Source: Musa acuminata AAA Group (lineage: Eukaryota; Streptophyta; Magnoliopsida; Zingiberales; Musaceae). Taken from it: a stretch of DNA of 64,000 bases. The stretch's first letter is position 1. Each line of letters starts with the position of its first letter. Of this stretch, positions 47,150 to 61,300 are shown in pieces. The position numbers and the translations under genes are program-made. The notes beneath the pieces were generated by a model. That model was not told the origin of the DNA. It saw only the letters and a list, made by a program, of their open reading frames with translations, and searched no databases. The stretch covers positions 26,258,501-26,322,500 of the forward strand of contig NC_088348.1 in assembly GCF_036884655.1 (NCBI RefSeq), written 5' to 3'.

Positions 47150-47188
<39 letters not shown>
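47150..47188. repeat. (GA)n microsatellite
   Basis: About 19 GA units after a TG run (47127-47141). Confidence 0.95.
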
Positions 47189-47196
<8 letters not shown>

Positions 47197-47308
47197 GAAG
47201 AGGACATCAGGAAGAATATAGGGGTAAGACAATGTGACTTAATGATTGTAAGACTATGTATAGTGAATCCATGTATTTTTTGGGTGTTAAAAGATACCTT
47301 ATACTCAT

Positions 47309-47364
47309 AGAAGAAGAAGAAGAAGAAGAAGAAGAAGAAGAAGAAGAAGAAGAAGAAGAAGAAG
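47309..47364. repeat. (GAA)n microsatellite
   Basis: About 18 GAA units. It produces spurious poly-Phe and poly-Ser open frames on the minus strand. Confidence 0.95.
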
Positions 47365-49490
47365 AGAACAAGTTGCCCTGTAGAAACAAATGGGTCATAC
47401 ATAAATGTGAAATTTGGTGATTGAAGCACAACTCCCTTATATATACAGGAAAGAGAAAAATATATATATATGTAAATTATAAAGAAAAAAGTTTTTCAGC
47501 CAAAGAGAAAATATGATATATTTTTCTCTCTTTAAAATAGTATTATAATAACTAAATATAATATCAAAATAATTTTCTATGTTTAAAAATTCATCTTATG
47601 GAAAGCCTTTTTTTCAGAAATTACATTGTTTAAAAATAATAATAAATTTGTAATTAATTGATAGAAAAAAAAAGGAATTTGCATCCAAATTTCTTCCTAT
47701 AAAATACCATTTCTTAGATATCAATAGCCACTTTAATTAACATGTTAAATTACTGTAGAGTAATTAGAAGATACAAGCTATTTTACTATTTTATATTTCT
47801 TCACACTATCTTCATTTTGTAGACTTGGTTATGCTCAATAATAATTTAATATCATGATAATATGTGATAAACATATTGTATCCTTGTATTATCATTTGAC
47901 ATATTTTTTTTCTAATTTATAGGCCATATGATGTGTTTAGTGATACAGTATTGATACCAAAAATTCTATCAAATTGAAGTGAAATTGTATTAATAAGCAG
48001 GAAGAATAAACTTAAGCTCAAAATTAAGGGCACAAATCTTTGGGATAGTTATGGAGAATAACCACACTCTAAATACTCTAAATCTATCGAAGCTATTAAT
48101 TATAACACCCCAATATAATCCCAGACGTATACGAACATCTAAATATCACTAGTATTTTGAACATGAACATAGACGACACTATTATTATCTTATCCGGTCG
48201 AATCATAGTACAACAATAAAGAACGTTTTCAGTAAAACCAAGCGTTGGAACTGAACCTGCTTGATCTCTTCGTACTACACTAAACATGAGAAGTAGGTCT
48301 TGTGTTGCTGTCAAGGTGGGATCGACATTCATGTCAATGCTTTTGTCTTGCTCTTCATCTCCAAAAACGACTAAACTGTGCATGTTTATTCTACTCTGTA
48401 CCATCATAATTCACTCCTCGTCATCTTCCTGTAGAATAAGCACAGTTGGGGGACCAGTCAAGGCCTTGTTATCAACGAGGACCGGAGGTTAAACGTCCCT
48501 TGCACAACAACAAGCTGGTTTGGATGATGAACGACAAGATTAATCTACCTATAATGCCCATCATCAGGTCTCTATCATTGTTTCTTAATAGATTAGTCAT
48601 TTGATCTATGGCTAATTTATATCATCTCATGTAAATTTTGGATGATAATAGTTTTAATTTCTAAATATCTTTTTTTTTTTTTACCCTCCGAATAACTTAT
48701 TTCGATTAAAACACTAAAAAATTACTTCTCTCTTTGTAAAAGAAGATGGACTGACTGATTTGTCTATCATCATTGCTTCTTGGTAAATTAATCACACTAA
48801 TTAATCATAAATAATATATATAATAATAATAATAATATATTAAATATATATTACTTACCCTCTGAATTATTTATTTTGATTTAAGGAAAATTAAAAATGC
48901 TTACATGCTCTGAGAGATCTAATCGAATCTTGTCTTTGTAAAAGAAGATGGACGTGTGTTCGGCAAAAATGATAGCAGTAGTCCTCAGAGTGGAGAGAAG
49001 AATCTACTGTCTCCTTTGGGCATGTTGACAAAGAGACAAGTTGGTGGTACTGTAAAGCGTGGCCACGTTGTTGTGGTGAGGAGGATGCGGAGGAGGAGGA
49101 GGAGGACGAGGATAACGCTGGGCGACCGAGGTTGGTAGAGTGACTGATGATTGATGGCCGTCGCCTTTATTTCCTTCGCTACCGCTGTGGTGGGGAACAT
49201 GCAATGACTTCTACGTTAGAAGCTTAATGGCATCCCAGCTAAGGGGAATCAAAAGCCACATGAAACACACCTCTTATCGGTAACCCAATCTTTACCGCCT
49301 CTCTCTCTCTCTTTTGAGGAAGCTCACCGTGTCGCTTTGGCAAGGAGGACGGGAAGGCAGCCACTCCTGTGTCGTAATGCTGCACTTCCACTCCTCTCCT
49401 CTCGCCTCTTAGATTTCCTCTCTCTCCCCGCTGATTTATCTCTCTCTGTCTCTCTCGCTCTCTCGTAGAAGCTTCTCTGTCTTTTCCAAC

Positions 49491-50102
49491 ATGGAAGAAG
49501 GTAACACGAGGACTAGTGGGTCCAAGAGAGGCGGCGGCGGAGGCGGCGGTGAGAAGGCCAACAAGAGGAGCAAGGAGGGAAAGCACCCGGGCTACCGAGG
49601 CGTACGCATGCGCTCCTGGGGGAAATGGGTGTCGGAGATCCGAGAGCCGAGGAAGAAGTCGAGGATCTGGCTGGGGACGTTCCCGACGGCGGAGATGGCC
49701 GCGAGGGCGCACGACGTGGCGGCGATGACCATCAAGGGCCAGTCGGCGTGCCTCAACTTCCCCGAACTGGCCGATGAGCTACCGCGGCCGGCCTCCGCCG
49801 CCCCCGAGCACATCCAGGCGGCAGCCGCGTTGGCTGCTGCCACCACCTTCGGCGGCCGCGGAGAAACAACACGCGCCAGCGAGGAGTCAGGCAGGAGGCA
49901 GGCCGAGATGCCGATGTCGCGATCTCCAGCCCCCGCAGCTCTATCGAGCGACGGCGACGACAAGCTCTTCGACCTGCCCGATCTCCCGCTTGACGTAAGC
50001 GAAGGTTTCCGCTCGCATCCGTCATGGGCGCCATCCACAGTGGAGGACTGCATTCAGTTCAGGGTGGAGGAGCCATTGGTGTGGGAATACTACGTGAATT
50101 GA
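49491..50102 (+). CDS. AP2/ERF transcription factor, DREB type (group III-like)
   Basis: Intronless, 203 residues. A Gly- and Lys-rich N-terminus (KRGGGGGGG, then [11 protein letters not shown], a likely nuclear signal) precedes one AP2 domain at about 35-92 ([51 protein letters not shown]). Val and Glu occupy positions 14 and 19, the DREB signature for DRE/CRT binding. The segment after the domain ([17 protein letters not shown]) is the conserved helix of group III TINY/ERF038-like factors, which act in cold, drought and growth responses. The acidic tail ([22 protein letters not shown]) looks like an activation region. The exact subgroup is inferred. It is unlike the ERF-type factor at 9437-10033, so the two are not a recent tandem pair. 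Confidence 0.93.
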   Translation: MEEGNTRTSGSKRGGGGGGGEKANKRSKEGKHPGYRGVRMRSWGKWVSEIREPRKKSRIWLGTFPTAEMAARAHDVAAMTIKGQSACLNFPELADELPRPASAAPEHIQAAAALAAATTFGGRGETTRASEESGRRQAEMPMSRSPAPAALSSDGDDKLFDLPDLPLDVSEGFRSHPSWAPSTVEDCIQFRVEEPLVWEYYVN

Positions 50103-50538
50103 GCAGTAGCCGCAGCTGCAGCTGCTCCTCCTTCCTCCTCTTCTAATCGAATTCAAGGCAAAGCAGCAGATAATTTAGCTCTTACACCCCATTCTCTCAG
50201 CACATACTGCAATACCTCCACATAAACTACAAGGCTTTGGAGTTCATGTGTACCATTACACATCGATCAACCTTAGCAAACTACCCATCAATTGGGTATA
50301 AATCAGAATGCAAAGACGTGGAGTTTACTGTCTTGCTTTACTGAAGTTGGGTAGTGCATCGATCCTATGCTTTCTATAACAGGAGGGAGAGCAAAAGCTT
50401 TGATCATTCGCTTTAGTGAGGACTTCTTTTCCTTCTTTGCGGTAAATCTTTCATATGATTCCTTGTTCTCTACTGAAATCTTGCACATGACTCTTCATTC
50501 AATTCCAAAGTTATTAATGATCCTTTGTCTTTGGGTGG

Positions 50539-50540
<2 letters not shown>

Positions 50541-50597
<57 letters not shown>
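50541..50597. repeat. (CT)n microsatellite
   Basis: About 28 CT units, 440 bases downstream of the DREB-type gene. Confidence 0.95.
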
Positions 50598-50599
<2 letters not shown>

Positions 50600-50747
50600 A
50601 GTTCTCATCTCAATATTTTCACATGGTTATGACAAATGATGGATTCTTATAGGCCAACTTTATGATTTAAATTGATTTAGGTAGATTTTTTATTCTACTT
50701 GAGATCAAGCATAATTTTTTGGGCCTAATATCAAAAATATATATATC

Positions 50748-50752
50748 ACACA

Positions 50753-50850
<98 letters not shown>
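50748..50850. repeat. Compound (CA)n(TA)n microsatellite
   Basis: About 22 CA units run straight into about 28 TA units. Confidence 0.95.
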
Positions 50851-50851
<1 letters not shown>

Positions 50852-52501
50852 CTTTTGATAACATTAGTCAATTGTGCATTATGCATTATTTGGTTGGTTT
50901 TTCTATTAAGTTACCAAATAACTTAATAATTCATAAGAATAATAGATGGAAAATATAGCTCTAGCATATCAAATTTTTCTATAAGGAAATAACTTCTCTA
51001 CTTTCAAAGATGACACATGTTTAAAGTGTGATAAAACAATGTAGTGTGATAAGACTACATTTATAAGACAATGTAGTCAAAGTAGATGACAAACTAGCAC
51101 ATGGTTTTCTAAAAAGAGAAAAGGAACTCTAAAAGAAAAAAACAAGTGAATTGTGGTCGCCACCACAATCTTTAATTATTATTTTTCAAAAGATAAAAGG
51201 ATAAATATGAGATTTAAGTCTTTATTAATAAACTAACTAATATCTTTAAAAAATATGTTAGATAAGATTTTGGACTCTCCATAAAAGGATTCAGTATATT
51301 ATCAGCAGACTAATATTTAAGATGTAAAAAAAAAATATATGAGATAGAAACTTTGAATCCTTACGTTGGGTAAAATAATATGGTAAATCTCTACTAAGTC
51401 AGTATTTAAGATATAAAAAGATATCAACTGAGGTTTTGAATCTGCTAAAAATATTTACTATATCATAATCAGATTAATATTTAAAATATAAAATATAATA
51501 AAATAATATGATATATAATAATCTATAGGATTTGGTTCATAAACCTTACCAAGACTTTTTATCCCATGTTCTAAGCGGAAGCCTACACGTTGTTTTTGAA
51601 TGAGATGACAGATTCCTTTTTGTTAGATGTGACAATAGTCAGCACAAGCAAAGAAGACTGTAAGTGTTGGATGGGGATGGGTTCACCCTTGTGTTGTGTC
51701 TTCTTTGTTTTCTTTACTGGAAGGTGGAAGAAGGTAAATTTCCGCTAAAGTCTTTAGGTGTTCATTGGGACCCAAAGGGAGAAAGATGAAGTAGCCTCAT
51801 GTCCCCCAACAGGGAAAACAGTGGCCAACATAAAGCAATGGTTCAATGTTACCTGCTTCTGCATCTACAAGTATAAAGTATATATAATAATATATATATC
51901 TAATATATTATATGCAAAGTTCATCAATCTCATATTTATATTTCAAAAATTAAGTTTAATATGTATGTAATAGCATATAATTTTTTCAACTATACGAGGA
52001 AATCTCTCTATTTTGTTAAGGGAAATCCTCTATTCTGTTGAGAAAAATCATCCCTCCTATTATTTTTTGTTGTACAATTATTTTTGTTGTATAATTATTT
52101 TTTCCATTGTCATTCTGAGAGTAATTTTTTTGATGACATCTATAGAAAATGTCAAGATTTCACTTTAAGACAATAAATGGTGTCTCCATCTTAATTTTTA
52201 ACTTATTAAAAAAAATTCATGCACAAGTTGTGTTGTATATAAAAATAATTTTGTCGTTGCTCCAAAATCATTTAGAGAGAGAGAGAGAGAAGGATATCCG
52301 TGGTGGAGCAATCAAATAATATAGGTGGTAGAGCCAAAGCAATTGCATTGACTAATGCCTGGATTCCTTGACAGAAAACATGGAGAAAGTTTCAGGCAAA
52401 ATGGAATGAAGTGCATCAACAATGGCAGGTGATGAAGCAAAAGCCACAATTAAAAACGACAACATTACAGCAATGGAGATAGCTCCGAGAAGACTCAACA
52501 T

Positions 52502-52536
<35 letters not shown>

Positions 52537-53242
52537 ACAAGCTTTGTCACTTGAAACAAATTCGGATATTATTATTTCATCGGGTTTGTAACATGTTTAA
52601 ATAAGAAAGTAGAATACATAAACCAAATTATTTTCTTCCATATCTAAGATGATTTTTCGATAGAAAAATTAAGTATATGACTCATTAAATCAGTGTATAC
52701 TTCATTGATCCAAAATATTAGACTAGTATATCTAACTATTATCATAAGTTGATTCAATTCATTCCACGTCCAACGTGAGATTAAAACTGTAATATTAGGA
52801 AGGATCGATGCAAGATAAACTAGACATTGAGCATTTTATGATAACAAGCTGTAAATTATGGATCGCAAATAGGTTATAAGCCACTATGTTATGAGTTCTA
52901 TGGGAAAAAACAAGACCATATCAATGTTCGTATCGAATTCCATTGTGTTAGGTGTTTGTGCTCTCCTAATCAATCATACATTGAACCTCCACTTGCAACT
53001 ACTACAAGTTGGCGAAGTCATTGACGTATATTCGTATCTTCATGTTCGATCCAAAACAAGGACTCATGCATTAGTGTGATTAAGGTGAAGTCCTTAGTGC
53101 ATCCTTGATGAGTGTTGGTGTGACGTTCGATTTTAGTCGGATAGCATGTAAGAGAATAAATATTGAATTATCATGTTGTTGTATATCTTTTATATGTTGG
53201 TACATACAGTATTTTCTAATGATATTATTTTTTTATGATTTT

Positions 53243-53244
<2 letters not shown>

Positions 53245-53287
<43 letters not shown>
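53245..53287. repeat. (TA)n microsatellite
   Basis: About 21 TA units. Confidence 0.95.
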
Positions 53288-53294
<7 letters not shown>

Positions 53295-54841
53295 CGTCAA
53301 GTACTTTTATAAGATTTGAATGCTAGGATGCATAATGTGTGGACTTTGGGTTATCTACTATAGTTAACATTATGTCTTAGAATTTTATTTTTTAGTTTTT
53401 TTTCTTTTGTTTAGGAAACTCAAAATTTTAGGTGCAAATATTCATCTCTTAATAATAAATGTTTGTATTTATTTCAATTTCAAAAAATTAATGAGTGAAG
53501 TTTTAAGTTTCGTATTGTTTTAATTGGAAAAAAATTTATATAAGGAATCTAGGCGAAAGACATATGTTTTTCATAATAAAATTTTTATTCCTTTTATCTT
53601 TTCTTACTCGTAAATTTACATCAACCTCTTTATGATTATACCTACATGCAAAATATTCATATCACTGTAGAAATGAATTCAACTATATACGAGGCATTAT
53701 TCCCTAAGGCATAAGGGAATTGATCGAAGCTTCTACCAATGTTATCCTTCATCAAGTCATTATATCTAAGTCATTGAGGCAGTCGACTCCTCTTATAGAT
53801 CCTTCGGGCCAACTAAGCCTCTTGGCATCTACCTTCGGATATGACATTTGTTATATAAAAGATGTCTCTTCATATATGCTCGAGTGGCATGAGCTCATGA
53901 AAGGGGCTCATAGATCAACCTAGAGTCTATAGGTAGAGAATCATCATCAGGAGGTTTCATTATAGATAATGTAGTAGAATCAAGGAGTAATACACCCTAC
54001 ACTATCAATTGAGATGTATATTAGTCTAAATGTAATCGCTTTTCAACGAGGCACATAAGAATTTGGTGATAGTGATATCCAACACCTTTGACCAAATCCC
54101 TCTAATTGAATGTGTTTTGGAGCTCGACCCAGCCCAAGATTCATCAACAACATTAATGTCCTCATCTTGGAAAGAGAGGATCTTTCAAAATAAATTAGTT
54201 AGATACAAAATAAAGTTTGAGAGAGATGACTCGACTCATACGATGATGTGCAAAGAGCTTAAGGAACTGAAGTAGTCGCTTGACAAATAACATCGATTAG
54301 AGGAGGATGAGGAGAAAATGAGGGTGGTTGAACTCATCATTAAAAATCTAATTCGAGAACATTGGTTATGAGAAGCTAGCCTATCAACTCCATATAGAAG
54401 AATCACTTTGGCTTCGATACAAAGTCTAGGGAGCCATCAAGTATTAAGAGTCAATATGATTCACAAAAGATCATTTGACTGTGACTATCATTTTTTAATT
54501 TCTTGAGTCATGGGAGATCATCCGGGGCTTGCAATCCTCTGATTGATATGTTGGATCCACCCTCATCATAGAAAATAATGACCAATTCATTGATGAGTTA
54601 TCTAAACCTTCGACGAGAAGTGATGACATCGAGGCGAAAAAGGATGTTGGAGGGATGCATCCAAAAAAATACATCACGAAGGGAGGTAGGAGTTCGAGGA
54701 GTAGCCCAGGAGATGGGCGAGGAGGTGGTCCCACATGGCACCTGAACCTAAGAATGTCATGCCGATGACATTAAGCCGACGTTGATCCCTAAGTTCGAGA
54801 CTACACCAACCTCCTAATAAGTTTTGCTTTAATGTTGTTTT

Positions 54842-56456
54842 TGTTGGAAAATTTAGGGACAACATCATATGTATAACATAAAATAAAATTTTAAAAATTT
54901 TAAAATATATTTATTGTCATGCATAGATTGACGTGTAAAAACCCACGAAACTGAAAATCACCTGTGAGAAAGTTGTGTTACCTAGGGAGATTGTATATCC
55001 CTGAATTTCTATAGATCTATGAGAGATAATGAAGAAGATTAATTGTCCTCGTCTCTAGTGGTGATCCAAAAGCTGTGAAGACGCTCCTCGAGTCGCGACC
55101 TAAATCTCGACATCTACTATCTGAGGAGGAGAATGAGAGATGAGAATAGGAGGTTGCAACCAATAAGGCCTAGCCTATATCTCATTGGTTATCTCCGATT
55201 TATAGAGACCCCCCTGTCAACTTAACTCTAATGGATCCTACCATATTGGGTATTGGATCTCTATTCAATTACCTAAGCCTCTTAGATTAGTGGATTTCTA
55301 TCCAATAATCTCTTATTGGCTCTTATTGGATCTCATCTATAGGATCCAAATAATTTAGGGCTTATTAGATATCTAATAAGATGGGACTCCAACAAATATC
55401 TGATATTCGAACCTTTACTCGTCGTAGTATCTACCATATGTGTGTGACCCTCTATGCCCAATATCGAGCTAGCTGTGAGTCATACATATCAGAACTCCTT
55501 CTAGCTCATTAAATTATTATCGCTATAATAATTCACTCGACTCATTGACTATGGACGTACTAGGCTACTACGCCATAGTCTCCAAACGATACAGGAGAAT
55601 CCAAATCCATTAAACGTGTCTGTCCTTAGTTACCGTGTATCTATAGTCCCTCATCCATCTAATACCTCAGAGACCAAATACCAGGCATGGTGCTATCAGG
55701 CCCATACAATTTCTACTCGAGTCTCGCTCTAATCGGATTCACCCAATGAACTTTTTCTCTCTCAATTTGAATGACCTGAGCCGAAGATTTGTCTAAGCAA
55801 GAACACACGAGATATTCACCTTATGACACCGAGAGCGGATGATCTTTTATCAATATTCAATAGCCCTCATAAGATTGGTTGTCACTCCCGATAACCGGTT
55901 GTGCTAAGTCTGGAACTTCTATACCTATGAGTCCGATATCAAAGAGTACAGTACTTATATAGAATATTCTTGATGTCTCAAGTCTAAGGACCAGATATAC
56001 CATTGAGACGATAGAATCATTGTCTGATAATAAGGTATCATCAACCATCCAGTATCCCATAAGCGGATTAATCGATAAACTCATTCTCCAATGAACACTT
56101 ACACTGTATCCCTAGTGTCCCCACACGAGTAGCTATGAGACCAACCACCGGATAAGTATACAGCATACCAGTCTGTCCGGTTATCTCGATATCCCTCTCA
56201 AGGAACTTATAACCGGGATTATTTATAGTCTATATTTAAAGGTGAATCGATTTCATTATCGTGATCTCATCACGATCCGACTCTTATTGCATAGATCCAT
56301 AGACATCATAATATATATATAGATATCACAATATATCCATGAAATAGATAATATAAAAATATCAAATATCAAATAATATAATAAGTAAAAAGAATGAGTG
56401 TCATGTCGCACGTATCATCACTCACGTGATTGACTTGTATGGCACTTATGACTAAC
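54842..56456 (+). mobile_element. Probable solo LTR, about 1.6 kb
   Basis: It starts TGTTGGAAAATTTAGGGACA and ends near CACTTATGACTAAC. The interior shares about 320 bases with the LTR fragment at 23791-24712. No primer site follows the 3' end and no polypurine tract precedes the 5' end, which favours a solo LTR. No 5-base target duplication was found at these limits, so the ends may be off by some bases. This LTR resembles abundant banana-lineage elements I recall, which is not proof. Confidence 0.6.
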
Positions 56457-58295
56457 CGTTCGTTTCTTCTTTATTTTTACATGTTTAAAATTTTTCTTAC
56501 TCTACTAAAATATAAAGTCTCCCTACTATCATATCTATATAAAAGTAAAACTTTTCACAAACTTAGTATATTCTTATGATAACACTATTTGATGTGAAAT
56601 CGATATAAGTTTTATTTAAAATATTTTTAAAAATTAGATAGGGGGCTTCCCAATTACATCACTCGTTATAACTTTTCTTAGAACTAAATCACCAAACTAT
56701 AAAAATTAGCGTAAAAAAAATTATTATAAAAATTATTATAATCTCAATCAAAATTCTCAAATGTACTTTAATCAAGTCAAGTTTAACTCTTAATTTTTTA
56801 TTTGATATTTTTTTCGTCTTAACTATAAGCATAGACTTTGCTATAACTATTTTGGTCGAGGTAGAAGGGAATTCTCTAGTTGAGTGCTCCATATGATATT
56901 TGAAAGTTCATCAATCCAAACACCTCCAAAATAGCTTGATTGGTAACTTCAGTTTGATCATTTGACTATGGGGAGATAGCCAACTTTTGGATTATCAAAC
57001 TAAGTTTCCATTGTCAGTAATGAAAATCTCTGGAACTATGAATTTGGAGATTATATGCTTTTATACGAATCATTCAACATTGCTTAGGGTTCAGTTTTGA
57101 CTTATTTAGTAAAGTAGTCTCCTCCTCCGACTGTTCAAAACTTTCATTGTCTTAATGCCGAGGGAAAAGAATTCTACAATATCTATTCCTCAGAGTGCAA
57201 ATGGGCATGTAGAGTCGATCGATGTCAGCTCCATAGCAGGTAGTCACTGGTTTTAGGCATTAAGCTGACAGTAATAGGTACTTTCATATGTATTTGCCAA
57301 CATCTATCTTCGTATATACTATTAACCTACTTGAGATCTTTTGTAATGATTTTAGTAATGTTTAATTCTATTCAGACATTTTAGATGGGTGTTTAATTTT
57401 ATTAATATACTTGAGACCTTTTATAATGATATTACAGTTCGTACAATTATGTGTCATATTATTATGTTGATGAGACGTCTGAGTTGGTATAATAATGATA
57501 ATAACGTGGCATTCAATCGTGTATATTATTTAATTTTATTAATTAAATATATACTTCTTGTTGAATTAGATTAATAATAATAATAATAATAATAATACTT
57601 TTAGTTGTTACAAAAGTTACATAAAAATATATAACACTCCAGCTTATATTCTTAAAAAATTGTATATCACTATGGTTAATCTTTATTACTAAATCATTAT
57701 TTGATTCTCAATTGAAGAAATTAATAGCCATCTTGAACTGTTATGATACTAAATTTTAGACTCAAACTAAATAATATCAATTTTGTATATATATATATAT
57801 ATATATATCCAAAAATCTAAGTAAAAGACAACTGATAGGTCAAAAACTTCGTACTACAAATAATTATAATTATATTTCCTTTTAATTTTCAGAATTTCAA
57901 CTAATGAATGATTGTCTTGATGTAGAAATAATATTCTTCGTTTGTATTTATGGTTACCGCTAATATACTTGTATTCTTGTTAATGTTGTTAACTGTTGTA
58001 TTGATATACCATCGTTGAGATTGTCGCGGGTGCCTGTTGGACCGTCCTGATTTGTTATCCGAGGAGATGGTCAGAAGACTCGGACGCCCTGTAGCTTACG
58101 ACAAATCCGAAGCGACGAGCGCCACGTGGGCGCATTCCCCCGTCGACGTTTCCGGACACGTAGCCCCGCACTCTCGCTTTCTCTCGAAGGAAGAGCGCCA
58201 CTCGATCCCAACTCGACCCCCCCACCGCCCCCCTCTCCTCGTTTTAAATCTTCGAACACCAAACGCCTCCCTTTCTCCGCTCCTCCCCCTTTCCC
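56457..58295. other. Intergenic and promoter of the SMPD4-like gene
   Basis: No gene seen. An AAT/ATA trinucleotide run lies at 57573-57597 and a TA run at 57787-57808. The last 250 bases turn GC-rich. Confidence 0.5.
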
Positions 58296-58307
58296 AAAAC
58301 CCTAAAC
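58296..58307 (+). promoter_or_regulatory. Telo-box in the 5' leader
   Basis: AAAACCCTAAAC ends two bases before the ATG at 58309. Such AAACCCTAA boxes are common in leaders and promoters of plant growth-related housekeeping genes. Confidence 0.55.
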
Positions 58308-58308
58308 G

Positions 58309-61300
58309 ATGGATTCGCAGAACCGGGCCCAGGACCTGGCCACCACCGTCCTGGCCGCCGTGGCGCCGCCCGACATCGCCGCCGCCTGCTCCGCCGTCGA
58401 CTCCTTCCTCCGGCGCCATGCCTCCGACCAGAGCCGCGCCTTCTTCTCTGTCGCCCTCCCCGCCCTCATCTGCCGCATCTTCGGCTTCGACGACGTCCCT
58501 CCCCCTTCCTCCTCCGCCTCCTCCGCCCCGCCCGGCCGCCCTGCGTCCACCGCCTGGATCGACCAGGCCGCCTCCGATCCCGCCCTCGCCGGCCGCCTTC
58601 TCGCGCTCCTCGCCCCCGACGGCATACTGATATCCTCCATCTCCGCCGTCGATCGCCACGCCCTCGTCCGCTACGTGTTCCCCATCGAGCGGCTGCCGGA
58701 GTGGATTCGCTTCGCCCTCCAGAGCGACCGGCCGAGCTCCGTCCTCTCCGATCTCTGCCCGCTTCTCAAAGGTAGGGTTAAGGAAGACGCGGTCCAGGGT
58801 TCCCCGTACCAGATGCAGCTCAATGCTTTCGAGTACTTCATGTTTTGGTTCGCCTACTACCCTGTTCGTAGAGGAAACAGCGAGAGCTCCGACGCTAATG
58901 TGGTTCGAAAGAGCCGGAAGTTTAGGTTGGAGAAATGGACCTCGTCGCTTCCGGTTTTATGTAGCAGCAGTCGCGGATCTAGGCAGAAGCCCGAATGCAA
59001 CCTGTATCTCCAGCTTCTGTACGCTTATCTTCATGTTTTTGTGCCAAAGAATCGGTTATCCTATCAGCCCTACCGTAGCTCTTTACTTCATTACTCATTG
59101 AGCTACGATGACACGGCGTTCCTGCAAGCTGAATTCCTGGTCCACACTTTTGTGCATTTTTGGATGATCGACAATGATTTTTCTCCACTTCCGATGAATG
59201 TTTGTCGCTCCTTTGGTTTGTCTTTCCCGTACAAGGCGGTTCTGGGTGAGGCTCCTCCTACCGCTGGACTAGGAGATGTGTTGAAGGTGCTTGTGAAGTA
59301 CTTGAACTGTGACTCAACTGTTTCAGGTACTGAGACTCGGCATATGGTGTACGGTGAAAGTCCCAAGTCGAAGGGTTCACTGGATGTTCTTAGCTCAAGA
59401 AACGTAATGCTTTGCTGTGAGAATTCAGTTGGTTCTTGGAATGCAGTGATCCAGAGGCCTTTGTATAGGTTTATATTGAGGAGCTTTCTTTTCTGTCCAA
59501 TAGGGGCTTCAATAAAAAATGCTTCCCAGGTATTCTATTTATGGATGTCTTATCTAGAGCCATGGAACACTAGTCCAGAAGAGTTTTCGAAGTTTGACCC
59601 AGCAGAAATGAAGAAAGAAGTAGGAGGGAATGAAAATATCGATAAAAGCAGCAAAGGGAAGCAGGGGAGACACATGGACTTGCAATACTCTCCGGCCTGG
59701 GAAAGTTATGTTTTGTCAAATTATCTATTCTACAGCTCATTGGTTATGCATTTTCTTGGGTTTGCACACAAGTTTCTCCATACAAATGTGGAGTCAGTTA
59801 TCCAGATGATACATAAGGTATGTGTTACTTCTGATTATTGAATCTCTGTCTAGACTCGATAAAAGGTGCTGCACTTCTGTAATCTGTATTGCTTTCATGC
59901 CAGTGTTTGTTACTCCATGAATCGTTGTATCAGATGCCATCGCTCAATATTCTGTGAATAATTAGTTTGCTTAGTTAGTGATCAATGATCTTATTTCTCT
60001 TTCTAGGTAGGCAAGTTTGATAATATTCTTATGAGCTTTCCTTTTTAATTTTTTTGCTTTTCTATTTTACTTGCTTGGGAGTTTTTAACAACAACAACAA
60101 CAACAAATCGAAATGTACTCTATGGATCTTTTTCCTCCAATTAAGATCTGTACATGTTAATAATTCTAATAAAATAAAGAGCATTCAAATATTTTTGTAC
60201 TGTTTCTTATAAAATTCTTTTAGATCATCTTCTATGTCTCCTTGCACTACTAATACATTACAAATGGATTTTTTTAAAACTTCCTTTACCTCCTCCAGTT
60301 TCATTGATGCATTAACTGTCTAATGACAAATATCTGTATCCTTTGAACATGTTTAATCTTTTAAACTTATTCTCCCTTATTTTATTCTCTCTTGGGATTA
60401 TACCTAACTGTTTAAAAACAAAAATATTTTTTCTATCCTCCCTATTAATTCCACATATTCACCTAAAACATTTTCATCTGAGCTACCCAAAATGTTTGCA
60501 TTAATTATTCATTAATAGTCCAATACTTGGCTTTATATGGCCGAACAATTGTCTTGCTATGTTTTAAATTTAAGGGGCACCTGTTGATCACAACAAAATG
60601 TTTTATGCCCCTCGCTATTTTAATTATCAGTACTCCATAAACGATATCTTGATCCTCTTCTCCCCTTCACTTCTGTTGTCTTTATGTTAGTCATCTGATA
60701 CTTTTTAGTGCCACTGTGCCACTATCCAATTTCTTGTATTACCTTGGTAACTATATTGTTTCATCTTTTGACTCACCTGTATCGTACAAAGATGTGGCAG
60801 ACCACAGAAATGGAGCATTTATGTGGATACTTATCTTAAAACACTTTTATGTTGGTTTCAAGCTTGATCTCCTTTCTCCAATTTTGCAATCATGGAATAT
60901 AATGTTTTTATATGCTGTGCTTATTTTGTTCATAACCCATTCCTTACTTTGTCTATTCTTCAGCTATTGTCGTTGTGCTATCCATTCTTTTATTCTTTTA
61001 TGTAGCTTTGCAAATAGGGATAACATGTTTGGTGTCTTAGTTCTCGTATTCCCCGGTAAGATAGCTTCCAAGTACTCTACCAAGGTGTGCAAAGTATTCA
61101 ATATCTAAATGGCGAGATGTGTCACATATAAACTCATTACTGATTTTGTTGGCTGACTGGTCTCAAACATGCTGTTGCTTACTGCAACAATAAGTGTAGA
61201 TTTTTTTTTTTTTTTGTGGCTGAAGGGAATCTGGCCCTCTTGTTTCTTCTATACTTGTATACACTTGTTGAATGCTAGAATAAAGTCCTCATCTTATCTT

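Larger units (their letters stand above)
44741..49490. other. Intergenic 4.7 kb with microsatellites
   Basis: No gene is supported. 44860-45230 is GC-rich and gene-like in composition but has no recognisable product. Two partial copies of a sequence with ATTTAATGCAA and AGCAAACTCAT words occur at about 46275-46450 and 46480-46630. 48090-48420 carries a minus-strand frame with FGDEEQDKSIDMNVDPTLTA, perhaps a decayed retroelement, followed by TTGGGGTGTTATA. The CT-rich stretch 49300-49490 is the probable leader of the next gene. Confidence 0.45.
50103..54841. other. Intergenic 4.7 kb, microsatellite- and repeat-rich
   Basis: No gene is supported. GA tracts lie near 52273-52290 and 52505-52533 and a TA tract at 53245-53287. 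The part 53690-54830 has more coding-like composition with several broken frames (for example a charged one at 54063-54275 ending in KELKELK) and abuts the LTR at 54842. It may be the decayed interior of a retroelement, but no domain is recognisable. Confidence 0.4.

Noticed and set aside
47091..47431. Frames with poly-Phe and poly-Ser tracts
   Set aside because: Produced by the GAA and GA microsatellites, with no other coding evidence.
50667..50958. Frames with alternating Ile-Tyr, Thr-His and Cys-Val
   Set aside because: Translations of the CA/TA microsatellite.
60716..61108. 130-codon frame in intron 1 of the SMPD4-like gene
   Set aside because: It is AT-rich and hydrophobic, and the flanking exons join perfectly in phase without it.
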